A DNA stretch of 64,000 nt from Paludisphaera rhizosphaerae (GTDB lineage Bacteria; Planctomycetota; Planctomycetia; Isosphaerales; Isosphaeraceae), in contig NZ_JAALCR010000024.1 of the NCBI RefSeq assembly GCF_011065895.1, positions 1-64,000 of the forward strand, written 5' to 3'. Position 1 is the first letter of the stretch. Each line of letters starts with the position of its first letter. The notes below the pieces were generated by a model. That model did no database searches, had not been told where the DNA came from, and worked only from the letters and a program-made list of their open reading frames with translations. Below are positions 6,962 to 16,383 of the stretch, one piece after another. The position numbers and the translations under genes were made by a program.

Positions 6962-8324
6962 CCTCGCCCGCGACCTGATCGCGAACCGTTCCGAGGCGAC
7001 TCGCCAGCACGGAGGCGAGCGCCTCGGCGGCGACCTGATGACCTTCCTCGGACCAGTGGACGTCGTCGGGAAGATAGACGAGCTTTCCTCCCTCAGCCGC
7101 CCGACGCATGGGCGTCGTGAGGTCGACGAAGACCACATCCGGTCCTAGCTTCTCCACCAGGCTGCGGAAGTCTTTGGGAAGCTCGTCGAACGGCCAGGCC
7201 GGGCAGGGAGAATCGGCCTGGAAGCGACAGAGGTCGCGATAGATCCTCAGCTTGGCAGGCACGAAGGCGACGACGAGAGCGACGCCGTTCTCGCGGCAGA
7301 GGTCGCTGACGCCGGACAGGATCGTCTGCACTCGCCCGACCTCCTCCGAATTCCCCCTCGGGAATTCTGGCCCCCCCGAACCGTGCTGAACGCCGGTGTC
7401 GAAGTACATGCGGACCTCCTGTCCGCCGGCCGTGACGAACAGCCCCGCGTGCGCCTCGGCCGACCGAGTCGGGCTGGGGTGAATGACGTTTCTAAGCAGG
7501 AATCCTGACCCGTTTCGCACGAAGCTGCGGCCGTACGTCGCCGCACCGCGAGGGTGATCGAGGACGTGCTGGGCGCTCTTTCGATTCGCGTCGTACTCGT
7601 GGAGATCCTGGAGATCGTTCCCCTCGTAGAATGCCCAGACGCAGACGTCAGGCTTGAGGGGAATCGCGAACCGCTGTGCGACGACGGCTTCCTGCTGCGG
7701 GCCGTAGCCCGTGCGCCCCAGATTCGCGACGCTCCTCCCCGTGAGCTCCGCCAACCTGGCCGTCATCAACTGCTTGGCGGCGACGTGCAGACCCTCGATG
7801 ATCGAGTCCCCAATCACAACGACGTCAGCGCGTTCGAAGTCGACGGGGTTGCGGAAGCCGTGCTCGTCGGTGGAGAGTTCGCAGACGTACCGCCGCCAGG
7901 GTGTCGCGCCGCGAAGACCGTAGAGTTCGGACCCATCGTAGCGGAATCTCGTCTCCTCATGAGGCTCACGGACATAAATCAAATCGGCATCGGGGGCGTT
8001 GCCCGTTCGCAGCCAGGACGGCGTCGGCGTGGCGAAGACGACTCGATAATCGATCAAGCCGAAGTAGGCCGGCAACTCGACGGCGGTCAGGATCAGTCCC
8101 ACGACCCCGGTGCAGAGGGCGAAGCGGGCGAGCGTCCCGCCCGTTCCGTGCCTGGAGAAGACGAAGAACGGCCCCCAGGCCGCGAGGTAAGTTAAAGCAA
8201 CCAGACCGATCAGATGCTCCGGGTTCGTGTCGAAGGCCCCGAGCCCAAGTCGAAGCGCCGAGACGACGGCGATCACCCAGATCGCATGGACACCCCATTT
8301 CACCGCGCGATTCCCTGCCGACAT
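6933..8324 (-). CDS. Membrane-anchored SGNH/GDSL-type hydrolase
   Basis: The ATG at 8324 follows GAGGGAGG on the minus strand; the frame is open to 8459 but without a better start. The N-terminal 95 residues hold about three membrane segments (residues 12-30, 37-56, 66-90). A soluble domain follows, with the SGNH block I motif VVIGDSIIEG (Ser near residue 174) and block V DVHWSEEGH near residue 432. An Asn-containing block (FYEGNDLQDL) also fits, so the Ser-His-Asp esterase machinery appears complete. DEHGFRNP just before block I is common in AlgX/AlgJ-like or planctomycete SGNH proteins thought to handle O-acyl groups on polysaccharides. The substrate is not shown by the sequence. Confidence 0.75.
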   Translation of the reverse strand: MSAGNRAVKWGVHAIWVIAVVSALRLGLGAFDTNPEHLIGLVALTYLAAWGPFFVFSRHGTGGTLARFALCTGVVGLILTAVELPAYFGLIDYRVVFATPTPSWLRTGNAPDADLIYVREPHEETRFRYDGSELYGLRGATPWRRYVCELSTDEHGFRNPVDFERADVVVIGDSIIEGLHVAAKQLMTARLAELTGRSVANLGRTGYGPQQEAVVAQRFAIPLKPDVCVWAFYEGNDLQDLHEYDANRKSAQHVLDHPRGAATYGRSFVRNGSGFLLRNVIHPSPTRSAEAHAGLFVTAGGQEVRMYFDTGVQHGSGGPEFPRGNSEEVGRVQTILSGVSDLCRENGVALVVAFVPAKLRIYRDLCRFQADSPCPAWPFDELPKDFRSLVEKLGPDVVFVDLTTPMRRAAEGGKLVYLPDDVHWSEEGHQVAAEALASVLASRLGTVRDQVAGEVRRSSSPAR

Positions 8325-8484
8325 CGCGACCACGCCTCCCTCGCCCTCGAATCCATGCGACGGAATCGGATTAGGCGACAACAGTCGATTCCTGTCAACG
8401 CAAACCGACTGGGTGCACAAAATGAAGTTCAGGCAAAGTTTATGCTTTGGGCTTATCATCAGCGTGTGCTAGATTGACCGTGCG

Positions 8485-9897
8485 ATGGATGCTCCGCTGT
8501 CTCCTGCTCGAACATCGTCGACCTCGGACCTGCCGGCCGCCGACGTCGACCTGAGTGCACACCGCCAGGGGCCGGCCCCATGCTCTCTCGCGCGCCGGGT
8601 CGTGGCGCAAGGATTCATGGCGGCCGGCCTGGTGGTCACAGCGATCTCCGCCCGAGCGGACCTGCCCTATGATCGTGAGCCCATCAACTACCTGAGCGCT
8701 CAGGCTCACGATCCCGTCGCCGAACTCAAGACGCTCGTCGAATCGAAGAAGGTCGTTCTTGAGAAGGAAGGACCGCAAGGCTACCTTCGCGCGGTGCTCA
8801 AGGCCCTGGACGTCCCCGTTTCGTCGCAGGTTCTGGTCTTCTCCAAGACCAGCTTTCAACCGTCGCGGATCTCGCCCAAAACGCCCCGGGCGATCTACTT
8901 CAATGACGACGTCTACGTCGGCTACGTCCAGCACGGCGAGGCGATCGAGTTCTCGGCGTCGGACCCGCAACTCGGCGGCGTTTTCTACACGCTGACCGAC
9001 GCTGAGGAAGGCGCCGAACCTGCGATCGAGCGCCGAACGCACGACTGCCTGTTGTGCCACCTCTCCGGCAGGACCGAGGAAGTGCCAGGCCATCAGGTCC
9101 GGTCGATGAAGACCGAGCCTTCCGGCCGCCCGGTCTTCAGCGCGGGCAGCTTTGCCAGCACCCACGACAGCCCGCTCGGCGAGCGCTGGGGAGGCTGGTA
9201 CGTCACCGGCAAGCTCAGCGGTCAGGCCCACATGGGGAACCTTCTGACTCGCGGGGACGAGGCCGACGTCCGCAAGAATGCGAAGGCGGCCTCGGACGTG
9301 CTCGACCTCTCCAGTCGGCTGGATCTGAAGCCCTACCTCTCCCCGCACAGCGACGTCGTCGCACTCCTGGTGCTGGAACATCAGGTGAAGATGCACAACC
9401 TGCTCACGGTCGCCAACTATCAGGGGAAGCTGGCGCTGCAGTATGCGAAGGATATGAACAGGGCCTTCGGCGAGCCCGAGGGAACGATCTCCGAAGGGAC
9501 GGCCCGACGCTTCGACGGCCCCGCCGAGGCGATCGTGCGGTACATGCTCTTCACCGAGGAGGCCCCGTTGTCGGGCGCCATCGAGGGGACCTCCACCTTC
9601 GCCGCCGACTTCACAAGTCGCGGCCCTCGCGATGATCGAGGCCGTTCGCTGCGGGACTTCGACCTGAACACTCGCATGTTCAAATACCCGTGCAGCTATC
9701 TGATCTACTCCAAGGCGTTCGACGCCCTCCCCACGCCGATCAAGGATCGAACTTACCGACGACTCTGGGAGGTGCTCACCGGTCGCGACCGCTCGAAAGC
9801 CTTCGCGCGACGGACGGCTGAGGAGCGCCGGGCGATCCTCGAGATCCTCCTGGCGACCAAACCGGGACTCCCTGATTACTGGCGCGAGCCAGGCTGA
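8485..9897 (+). CDS. Exported mono-heme cytochrome c family protein
   Basis: A single heme-attachment motif, CLLCH, sits at residues 188-192 of 470. The N-terminus has a non-canonical head and then LARRVVAQGFMAAGLVVTAISARA, which looks like a signal peptide with cleavage after ARA; a start later than ATG 8485 is therefore possible. The rest is mostly helical and does not resemble a small cytochrome; the family is a large single-heme protein seen in planctomycetes, function unknown. It lies 129 bases upstream of the heme- and copper-containing fusion protein in the same direction, so the two may form an electron-transfer pair in the periplasm. Confidence 0.65.
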   Translation: MDAPLSPARTSSTSDLPAADVDLSAHRQGPAPCSLARRVVAQGFMAAGLVVTAISARADLPYDREPINYLSAQAHDPVAELKTLVESKKVVLEKEGPQGYLRAVLKALDVPVSSQVLVFSKTSFQPSRISPKTPRAIYFNDDVYVGYVQHGEAIEFSASDPQLGGVFYTLTDAEEGAEPAIERRTHDCLLCHLSGRTEEVPGHQVRSMKTEPSGRPVFSAGSFASTHDSPLGERWGGWYVTGKLSGQAHMGNLLTRGDEADVRKNAKAASDVLDLSSRLDLKPYLSPHSDVVALLVLEHQVKMHNLLTVANYQGKLALQYAKDMNRAFGEPEGTISEGTARRFDGPAEAIVRYMLFTEEAPLSGAIEGTSTFAADFTSRGPRDDRGRSLRDFDLNTRMFKYPCSYLIYSKAFDALPTPIKDRTYRRLWEVLTGRDRSKAFARRTAEERRAILEILLATKPGLPDYWREPG

Positions 9898-10026
9898 ACT
9901 CCTCAGTTCGTCGACTCGCGACGATTGCCGACCGGATAATCCCGCGATAACCTGTTGGGATCGGGACCAGCCACCGTCCCGAGGCGACGTCACGCCTCCA
10001 CCGCCCCGCCTTCCAGGGTCCAGCCC

Positions 10027-13000
10027 ATGCCGAAAACGACCTCGCCCGACCGCCGCTCGCGGACGCTCGTCTGGTGCCTGTTCCTCGGGATCGTCACGCT
10101 GCTTTCGGCAGACTTCATTCGCGCCCAGGTTCTCCATCGGGAGACGCAGACGGACGACGCGCCGAAGCCCACGCAGAACGCCGGCGTCTACGCACGCAAC
10201 AACCTCATCGCCTGGTGCATCGTCCCGTTCGACTCCAAGAAGCGGAGTCCTGAGGATCGCGCGGCGATGTTGGAACGGCTGGGCTTCAAGCATTTCGCCT
10301 ATGACTGGCGGGCCGAACACGTCCCGACGTTCGACGCCGAGGTCGAGGCCCTCAAGCGTCATGGCGTCGCGCTCGACGCCTTCTGGTGCCCCGGTGAACT
10401 GAACGACGACTCCCGGCGCATCCTGGACGTCCTCAAGCGCCACGGTGTGAAGGCCCAGCTTTGGGCGATGCTGGACCTCGGGGTCGATCGGGTCGCCGGC
10501 GAGGAGCAAGAGCGTCGCGTCTCGGCGGCCGCCGCCAAGCTGGCGCCATTGGCTCGTGCGGCCAACGAGATCGGCTGTTCGGTGGGGCTCTACTGTCACG
10601 GAGGGTGGTTCGGCGAGCCCGAGAATCAGGTGGCGATCATCGAACGCCTCAAGAAGGACGGCCTGACGAACGTAGGCATCGTCTACAACCTTCACCACGG
10701 GCATGACCAACTTGATCGTCTGAAGTCGCTTCTGCCTCTTATGAAGCCGCACCTGTTCACAATCAGCATTAACGGCATGGACACCGGCGGCGATCGCGTC
10801 GGTCGCAAGATCCTGCCTCTCGGACAGGGCGAGCGCGACGTGGAAGTCCTTCGCCTCATCCGCGACAGCGGGTACGCCGGCCCAATCGGCATTCTGGGCC
10901 ACACGCAGGACGACGCCGAGGATCGACTGCGCGACAACCTCGACGGTCTCGACTGGCTCGTCCCGCAACTCGACGGCGCCGCCCCTGGGCCGAAGCCGAA
11001 GCCTCGGACCGTCGTCCCGCCGCGCCCCGCTCCGTCGCCCGCCGCTGCGGCCGCGGGTCTTTCTGCGGTGCAGGCGTTGGAGGTTGCGTCGGCGCTCGAC
11101 TCGGCCCGCAAGACGGGCGACCCCACGCGAGGGGCCGTGGTCTTCACCGACGTTCGATTCACCTGCTTCTCCTGCCACAAGGTCGGCGATCAGGGCGGGA
11201 GCGTCGGTCCGGAACTGACTGCGTTGACGAAAGACGCCAGCCCCGAGGAGATCGCTGCGTCCGTCCTCTGGCCCAAGCTCAAGGTGAAGCAGGGCTACGA
11301 GGCGTTCGCCTACGGCCTGGAAGACGGCCGATTCGTCCAGGGATACAAGGTCGGCGAGACGGCCGACGCCCTCAAGATCCGCGACGCCGCGCTCGACAAG
11401 GTGGTCACCATCAAGAAGTCCGAGGTCGAGGAATCGAAGTCCGTCGGCACGCTCATGCCCGACGGGATCGCCGCGACGATGTCGCCCCGGGAACGCTCCG
11501 ACCTGCTGAGTTTCCTGCTGACCCTCGGCGCACCGGGAGCTTCGCCCCCCGCCTTGACGATCCCAAGCCACGACCACACGGCGGCGACCTTCGAGTACGA
11601 CACCAAGCCGCTTCAGCCCGAGTACTACACGAACGCCGGCGACTTCGTGAACCGAAATCGGCTCTTCGACTTCTACGCAAAGGAGGCCGACCACTTCCGC
11701 AAGATGCCGAATCCGCCTGGACTCTTGCCGGTGTACAAGGGCCTCGACGGCGGCAAGTCGGGCCACTGGGGCAACCAGAACGAGAGCACCTGGGCCGATG
11801 GCCGCTGGAACGAGTCCGACATGGGCTCGGTGCTCGGCGGCGTCTTTCGGGGTGACGGCGTGACCATCCCCAAGGCCGTCTGCCTCCGCCTCGGCGACAA
11901 GGGCGAGCTTTCCGCGTGCTTCAATCCCGAGACGCTCCGCTATGAGGCTCTCTGGTCGGGCGGATTCGTGAAGGTGTCCAGCGTTCGGCACGGCTTCATG
12001 GAAGGGCTGATGCTCGACGGTAAGCCGCTCCCGAAGCCTGAAGGCGCCTCGCCCTCGAATCCGTTCGTCTACAAGGGCTATTTCCGCCACGGCAAACGGG
12101 TGATCTTCTCGTATGCGATCGACGGCGAGGACTGGCTGGACGCCCCATGGGTCGACGACTCCGGTCGGTTCGTCTGCGAGGCCGGCCCCGCCGCGACGCA
12201 TCGCCTTCGCGAACTTACGAAGGGAGGCGGCGGCCGGCGATGGCCCGAGGCTCTCACCACCAAGGGTCGGCGCGGCACCTCGAAGCCGTTCGCGATCGAC
12301 ACGATCGAGCCCCCCTTCCAGAACCCCTGGAAGTCGCTGATGTTCTTCGGCGGCCTCGATTTTCTCCCGGACGGCACCGCCTTCCTGTGCACGATGGAGG
12401 GAGACGTCTGGCGCGTCGAGGGGATTGACGACGAGCTTTCCAAAGTCGTCTGGCGTCGATACGCCTCTGGCCTGCACCAGGCGCTGGGGCTCGTGATCGC
12501 CGAGGGGAAGGTGTACGTCATCGGTCGCGACCAGATCACCGAGTTGCAGGACCTCGACGGCGACGGCGAGGCCGACTTCCATCGCTGCATCAACAACGCC
12601 TACCTCACCTCGCCCGCCGGCCACGACTTCGTCTGCGGGCTTCAACGAGACGCCGCCGGCAACTTCTACACGGCCTCCGGGCCGGAAGGCGTCCTCCGCA
12701 TTCCGGCCGACGGCGGTCGCCCTGAAGTGCTCGCCACCGGGTTTCGAAATCCGGATGGGATCGGGCTGACGAAGGCGGGAGTCCTGACGGTCCCGCAGTC
12801 GGAGGGCGAGTGGGTCCCCACGTCCCAGGTCTGCGAGATCAAACCGGGCTCTCACTACGGTTACAAGGGCCCGAGGAACGGCGAGGTCCCCGCCCTGCCT
12901 CTGGTTTATCTGCCGCGCGGGATCGACAACTCCAGCTCCGAACAGGTCGAGGTGACGAGCGACCGCTGGGGGCCGTTCCAGGGGGATCAGGTTCACCTCT

Positions 13001-14058
13001 CGTTCGGGGCCGGCGGCGCGTTCCTGCTGCTTCGCGACGAGGTCGACGGCCAGGCGCAGGGGGCCGTCGTACCAATCCCCGGCGATTACCTTTCGGGCAT
13101 CCATCGGGGACGATTCAACCCCCGCGACGGCCAGTTGTACGTCGTCGGCCAGGCCGGCTGGGGGACGTACACCTCGCTCGACGGCTGCTTCCAGCGGCTC
13201 CGCTACACGGGCGATCCGATCCAGGTTCCTCGTTCGATCCACGCGGTCGAGAACGGCGTCGTGCTGAAGTTCAACCTGCCGATCGACTCGACCGCGCTGG
13301 CTCAGCCGGGCTCGTGCTTCGCCCAGGTCTGGAACTACCGTTACAGCCCGAATTACGGATCGAAGGAGTATTCGACCCGCCACCCTGGCACGCCCGGCCA
13401 CGACGTTCTGCCGATCCGATCGGCCCACATTGTCGAGGACGGCAAAACGCTCTTCCTGGAGATGCCCGAACTGCAACCGGTGGACACACTCCACATGCGA
13501 CTGGATATCGGCGGTGGAGCCCCGCAGGAGATGTTCGCCACGATCCACAAGCTGGCGCCGCCCTTCACGTCGTTCGAGGGCTACCGACCAGAACCGAAGA
13601 CGATCGCGGCGCATCCACGACTGGCCGACATGGCTGCGCTGAACGTCAAGCGTCCGGCGAATCCGTGGGCCGCCAAGATCGACAAGGCTCGGACCGTCGA
13701 TATCTCCGCGGGCAAGAACCTGACCTTCACGAAACCGGCGATCAAGGTGAAGGCCGGCGAGATCATCCGACTCAGGTTCATGAACCCTGACGTCGTCCCG
13801 CACAACTGGGTGCTGCTCAAACCCGGCACGCTGGCGAAGGTCGGTGACCTCGTCAACAAGGTCATCTCCGAGCCCGATGCCGCCATCCGGAGCTACATCC
13901 CCAAAACCGACGACATCCTGTTCTACATCGACGTCGTCGAGCCGACCTACGAGGCCTCGATCTACTTCAAAGTCCCCGATACCCTGGGTCGGTATCCTTA
14001 CCTCTGCAGCTTCCCCGGCCACTGGATGGTCATGAACGGCGTGATGACCGTTGAGTGA
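10027..14058 (+). CDS. Multidomain fusion: TIM barrel - cytochrome c - beta-propeller dehydrogenase-like - cupredoxin (1343 aa)
   Basis: A membrane or signal segment (LVWCLFLGIVTLLSADFIRA) starts the chain. Residues about 50-315 resemble the xylose isomerase-like TIM barrel (AFWCPGELNDDS, GLYCHGGWFGEPENQ, YNLHHGHDQ). After a Pro-rich linker comes a PVC-type heme domain with CFSCH at 380-384. A region I cannot name (about 520-750) precedes a sugar dehydrogenase-like beta-propeller (about 760-1070; GLDFLPDGTAFLCTMEGDVWRV, ITELQDLDGDGEADF). The C-terminus is a cupredoxin: His1259 (PHNW), Cys1327, His1332 and Met1336, the azurin spacing C-x4-H-x3-M. It probably acts outside the cytoplasm as a self-contained oxidoreductase passing electrons through heme and copper. 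Domain names are from motif recognition; the substrate is unknown. Confidence 0.75.
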   Translation: MPKTTSPDRRSRTLVWCLFLGIVTLLSADFIRAQVLHRETQTDDAPKPTQNAGVYARNNLIAWCIVPFDSKKRSPEDRAAMLERLGFKHFAYDWRAEHVPTFDAEVEALKRHGVALDAFWCPGELNDDSRRILDVLKRHGVKAQLWAMLDLGVDRVAGEEQERRVSAAAAKLAPLARAANEIGCSVGLYCHGGWFGEPENQVAIIERLKKDGLTNVGIVYNLHHGHDQLDRLKSLLPLMKPHLFTISINGMDTGGDRVGRKILPLGQGERDVEVLRLIRDSGYAGPIGILGHTQDDAEDRLRDNLDGLDWLVPQLDGAAPGPKPKPRTVVPPRPAPSPAAAAAGLSAVQALEVASALDSARKTGDPTRGAVVFTDVRFTCFSCHKVGDQGGSVGPELTALTKDASPEEIAASVLWPKLKVKQGYEAFAYGLEDGRFVQGYKVGETADALKIRDAALDKVVTIKKSEVEESKSVGTLMPDGIAATMSPRERSDLLSFLLTLGAPGASPPALTIPSHDHTAATFEYDTKPLQPEYYTNAGDFVNRNRLFDFYAKEADHFRKMPNPPGLLPVYKGLDGGKSGHWGNQNESTWADGRWNESDMGSVLGGVFRGDGVTIPKAVCLRLGDKGELSACFNPETLRYEALWSGGFVKVSSVRHGFMEGLMLDGKPLPKPEGASPSNPFVYKGYFRHGKRVIFSYAIDGEDWLDAPWVDDSGRFVCEAGPAATHRLRELTKGGGGRRWPEALTTKGRRGTSKPFAIDTIEPPFQNPWKSLMFFGGLDFLPDGTAFLCTMEGDVWRVEGIDDELSKVVWRRYASGLHQALGLVIAEGKVYVIGRDQITELQDLDGDGEADFHRCINNAYLTSPAGHDFVCGLQRDAAGNFYTASGPEGVLRIPADGGRPEVLATGFRNPDGIGLTKAGVLTVPQSEGEWVPTSQVCEIKPGSHYGYKGPRNGEVPALPLVYLPRGIDNSSSEQVEVTSDRWGPFQGDQVHLSFGAGGAFLLLRDEVDGQAQGAVVPIPGDYLSGIHRGRFNPRDGQLYVVGQAGWGTYTSLDGCFQRLRYTGDPIQVPRSIHAVENGVVLKFNLPIDSTALAQPGSCFAQVWNYRYSPNYGSKEYSTRHPGTPGHDVLPIRSAHIVEDGKTLFLEMPELQPVDTLHMRLDIGGGAPQEMFATIHKLAPPFTSFEGYRPEPKTIAAHPRLADMAALNVKRPANPWAAKIDKARTVDISAGKNLTFTKPAIKVKAGEIIRLRFMNPDVVPHNWVLLKPGTLAKVGDLVNKVISEPDAAIRSYIPKTDDILFYIDVVEPTYEASIYFKVPDTLGRYPYLCSFPGHWMVMNGVMTVE

Positions 14059-14511
14059 CGAGGCCGTTGGCTTCGAATTGGGTTGGTTCGCCGGCGTGAG
14101 GGAACCCGTACTGTCGTCGCAACTCTTTTCCGAGAGGCTGATTGCAGCGCCGCTGCGGCTTCGGGAATTGGGTTCCTTTGGCCGATTTTCGGACGCCCTC
14201 CGCAGAGTACAACCAGCCCGCTTCGGACGCCATTTTCGAGTTGAGAGTTGAATTCGAGTGTGGTGGCCACGCTTGCGTGACCTTGGCACCCTGCGCTGTC
14301 TCTCTTCGGTGGTGTTCAGTGAGGAATGTCGGATTTCGCGCATCGCGACGCGACCCTCAATAGACACTCGGACGTACCCAGGCCGCGCGAACGACCGTCG
14401 GCGGAGTTGCGCCTCCTATCGATATCTGGGGCTCGGGATGCCGTGCTTGCGCGCGAATCCGCAGGGGAATCGGCGGATTGAGGATCGCGTCATAGCGATT
14501 CGGGGGGTCGC
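14059..14511. other. Intergenic region between convergent genes, no gene seen
   Basis: The 453 bases separate two convergent genes. Short frames exist on both strands but lack ribosome binding sites and family features. I see no strong terminator hairpin or repeat. Confidence 0.4.
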
Positions 14512-15417
14512 TCAGTAGGCTTCGCCGTCGAGGATTTCGCCGTCGAAGCGGTGGGCGAGGGCGCGGAGGACCGAACGGTCGATCCGCGCCTTGAGGAAGT
14601 GGACGGAGCCGTCGCCGAAGAGGAAATTCGCACCGTTGTTGTGCTGAGATGCAAATCCGCCGACGAGGTCCGAGGAAAGCTCGCCGTTGTCGATCATCGA
14701 CTGGAGGACGACCGGGTCGAAGCGGTCGCCCCGAGAAAGTCCTCCCGGCCCTGGGCTCTTCCTCAGCGCGACGTCCGGCGCGTGTTCGTCGTTGACGCCC
14801 CAACCGGCGTTGCGGAGGGTGGCCGTGGTCCCCATGGCCCACGTGCCGAAGGTCATCGAGTAGCGCGTTTCGCCCAGCAGAATCGTCGACGCAGGGCCGT
14901 CGACAAGGTCGCGTCGGGCGATTCGACTGTTGAGGAAGAAAACGCCGTGGTCGTCCACGTCGATCGGCTTCTCCACGTCGTTGTGGCACCCCGCGTAGTT
15001 CGCCCCGCTGGAGATCGCGCTGGACGGGCAGAGGAAGGTGTTGATCCGCATCTTGGTCGCCGTGGTGTTGCCGTCGGCGTAGACGCCCAGAGTGAAGTTG
15101 ATGTTGTGATAAATGTTCTTCTGCTCCATGAACGGCAGGAGCTGCGCCGCCCAGCCGAAGCGGTAGCCGACCGGGTTGGCGTCGATCGGTCCCTGGAAGT
15201 CGACGACGCCCGGGGGATACACCCGGTGCGCTGATGCATAGTTCTCGAGAGCCACGCCCAGTTGATACAGGTTGTTGGTGCACTGGACCCGTCGCGCGAC
15301 CTCGCGCGACGACTGCACGGCGGGCAGCAGCAACGCGATCAGGACGCTGATGATGCAGACCACCACCATGAGTTCCACCAGCGTGAACGCCTTGCGGGGC
15401 TCAGTACGCAGCGTCAT
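14512..15417 (-). CDS. DUF1559 prepilin-like protein (301 aa)
   Basis: The N-terminus has the type IV prepilin signal RKA|FTLVELMVVV with Glu at +5 and a hydrophobic helix (IISVLIALLLPAV), for cleavage by prepilin peptidase. The C-terminal H-X9-DG region (HNNGANFLFGDGSVHFL) and the central GCHNDVEKPIDVDDHG motif define the DUF1559 family, a planctomycete-expanded group of pilin-like secreted proteins. Its ATG at 15417 overlaps the previous gene's 3' end by 17 bases, so the two are probably coupled. It is the last of three DUF1559 genes in the operon and most likely a GspG-like major pseudopilin or cargo of the neighbouring GspE/GspF machine. Confidence 0.85.
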   Translation of the reverse strand: MTLRTEPRKAFTLVELMVVVCIISVLIALLLPAVQSSREVARRVQCTNNLYQLGVALENYASAHRVYPPGVVDFQGPIDANPVGYRFGWAAQLLPFMEQKNIYHNINFTLGVYADGNTTATKMRINTFLCPSSAISSGANYAGCHNDVEKPIDVDDHGVFFLNSRIARRDLVDGPASTILLGETRYSMTFGTWAMGTTATLRNAGWGVNDEHAPDVALRKSPGPGGLSRGDRFDPVVLQSMIDNGELSSDLVGGFASQHNNGANFLFGDGSVHFLKARIDRSVLRALAHRFDGEILDGEAY

Positions 15418-16354
15418 CGATCTCCTCCCCGTCGTTCCGATTCCCCAGCCGGCGGTAAACGCTCTGCTCGATCGACGCTCGGATGAACCTCACCGACCCG
15501 TCCCCAAACGCGAAGATCGCTCCATTCCCCAGATGTCGACTCCCGAACCCGCCGACATAACCCGGGGGGATTGAGACCGTCCCCGCCTTCAGTAACGACT
15601 CCAGGGCCTCGGGCGTCTGCGCCGATGATTGCCACGCCGTCGATCGAGCCAACTCGCCAAGAGCCTCCACCTCCACACCGTTGATCGCAGCCCCCGTGTT
15701 TCGCAGCGAGGTCCGGCCGCTCGCCAGGAAGCAGGAGGCGGTCGGGGCGGCGACCTCGCCGACGAAGAACGTCTGCGAGAGGCCGTCGGCGACGTCCGCC
15801 ATTCGGACCCGGCTGTTGAGGAAGAAGACGCCGTGGTCGTCCACGTCGATCGTCTTCTCCACATCGTTGTGGCAGCCGACGTAGCTCGTCAGACCGGGCA
15901 GCGGGATCGAACGCGGCGTGAGCGGCTGCCCGAGGAAGTAGGCATAGGCAGGGTCGTCCCTCGGGTAGGAGTCCGGACAGGCCAGAGCGCTGATCCTGCA
16001 ATTGGCCGCCGTCATGTTAGCGGCGTGCTCCACGGTCACTTCGAAGTTCAGCGTCTGGTAGATGCCGTACTGTTCCATGAAGGGAAGGAGCGAGCCGATC
16101 CAATCGATCCGATGGCCAGCCGTCCCCTCCGTCAACGGATGCGTCGAGGCGACCGCTCCGGGGGGGAGAACCGAATGCGTCTCGTAATAGCTGTTGAGCG
16201 CCAGGTGGATCTGCTTCAGGTTGTTCATGCACTGGATCCGTCGAGCCGCCTCGTTGCCGGCGTGGAAGGCCGACAGCATCAGCGAGAGGATCACGGCGAT
16301 GATCCCCAGCACGACGATCATCTCAATCAGGGTGAAACCCGACCGGCGTCTCAT
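15401..16354 (-). CDS. DUF1559 prepilin-like protein (317 aa)
   Basis: The start at ATG 16354 gives MRRRSG|FTLIEMIVVLGIIA, a typical prepilin cleavage site with Glu at +5. The frame continues upstream to 16504 only because it crosses the neighbouring gene. The protein shares the motif GCHNDVEKTIDVDDHG and then VFFLNSR almost exactly with the gene at 14512, indicating tandem duplication. It ends with the H-X9-DG segment (HLGNGAIFAFGDGSVRFI). Cys residues are more numerous than in its neighbours. It is expected to be processed and assembled or displayed outside the inner membrane. Confidence 0.85.
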   Translation of the reverse strand: MRRRSGFTLIEMIVVLGIIAVILSLMLSAFHAGNEAARRIQCMNNLKQIHLALNSYYETHSVLPPGAVASTHPLTEGTAGHRIDWIGSLLPFMEQYGIYQTLNFEVTVEHAANMTAANCRISALACPDSYPRDDPAYAYFLGQPLTPRSIPLPGLTSYVGCHNDVEKTIDVDDHGVFFLNSRVRMADVADGLSQTFFVGEVAAPTASCFLASGRTSLRNTGAAINGVEVEALGELARSTAWQSSAQTPEALESLLKAGTVSIPPGYVGGFGSRHLGNGAIFAFGDGSVRFIRASIEQSVYRRLGNRNDGEEIDDAAY

Positions 16355-16383
16355 GGAACGCTTCTCCTGCCGAATTCGCCCGG

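Noticed and set aside
8440-14367. 1975-codon open frame on the minus strand
   Set aside because: It lies antisense to the giant fusion gene and is a product of GC-rich codon bias. It is Arg-, Asp- and Leu-rich without domain motifs, while the plus-strand frame has several clear domains.
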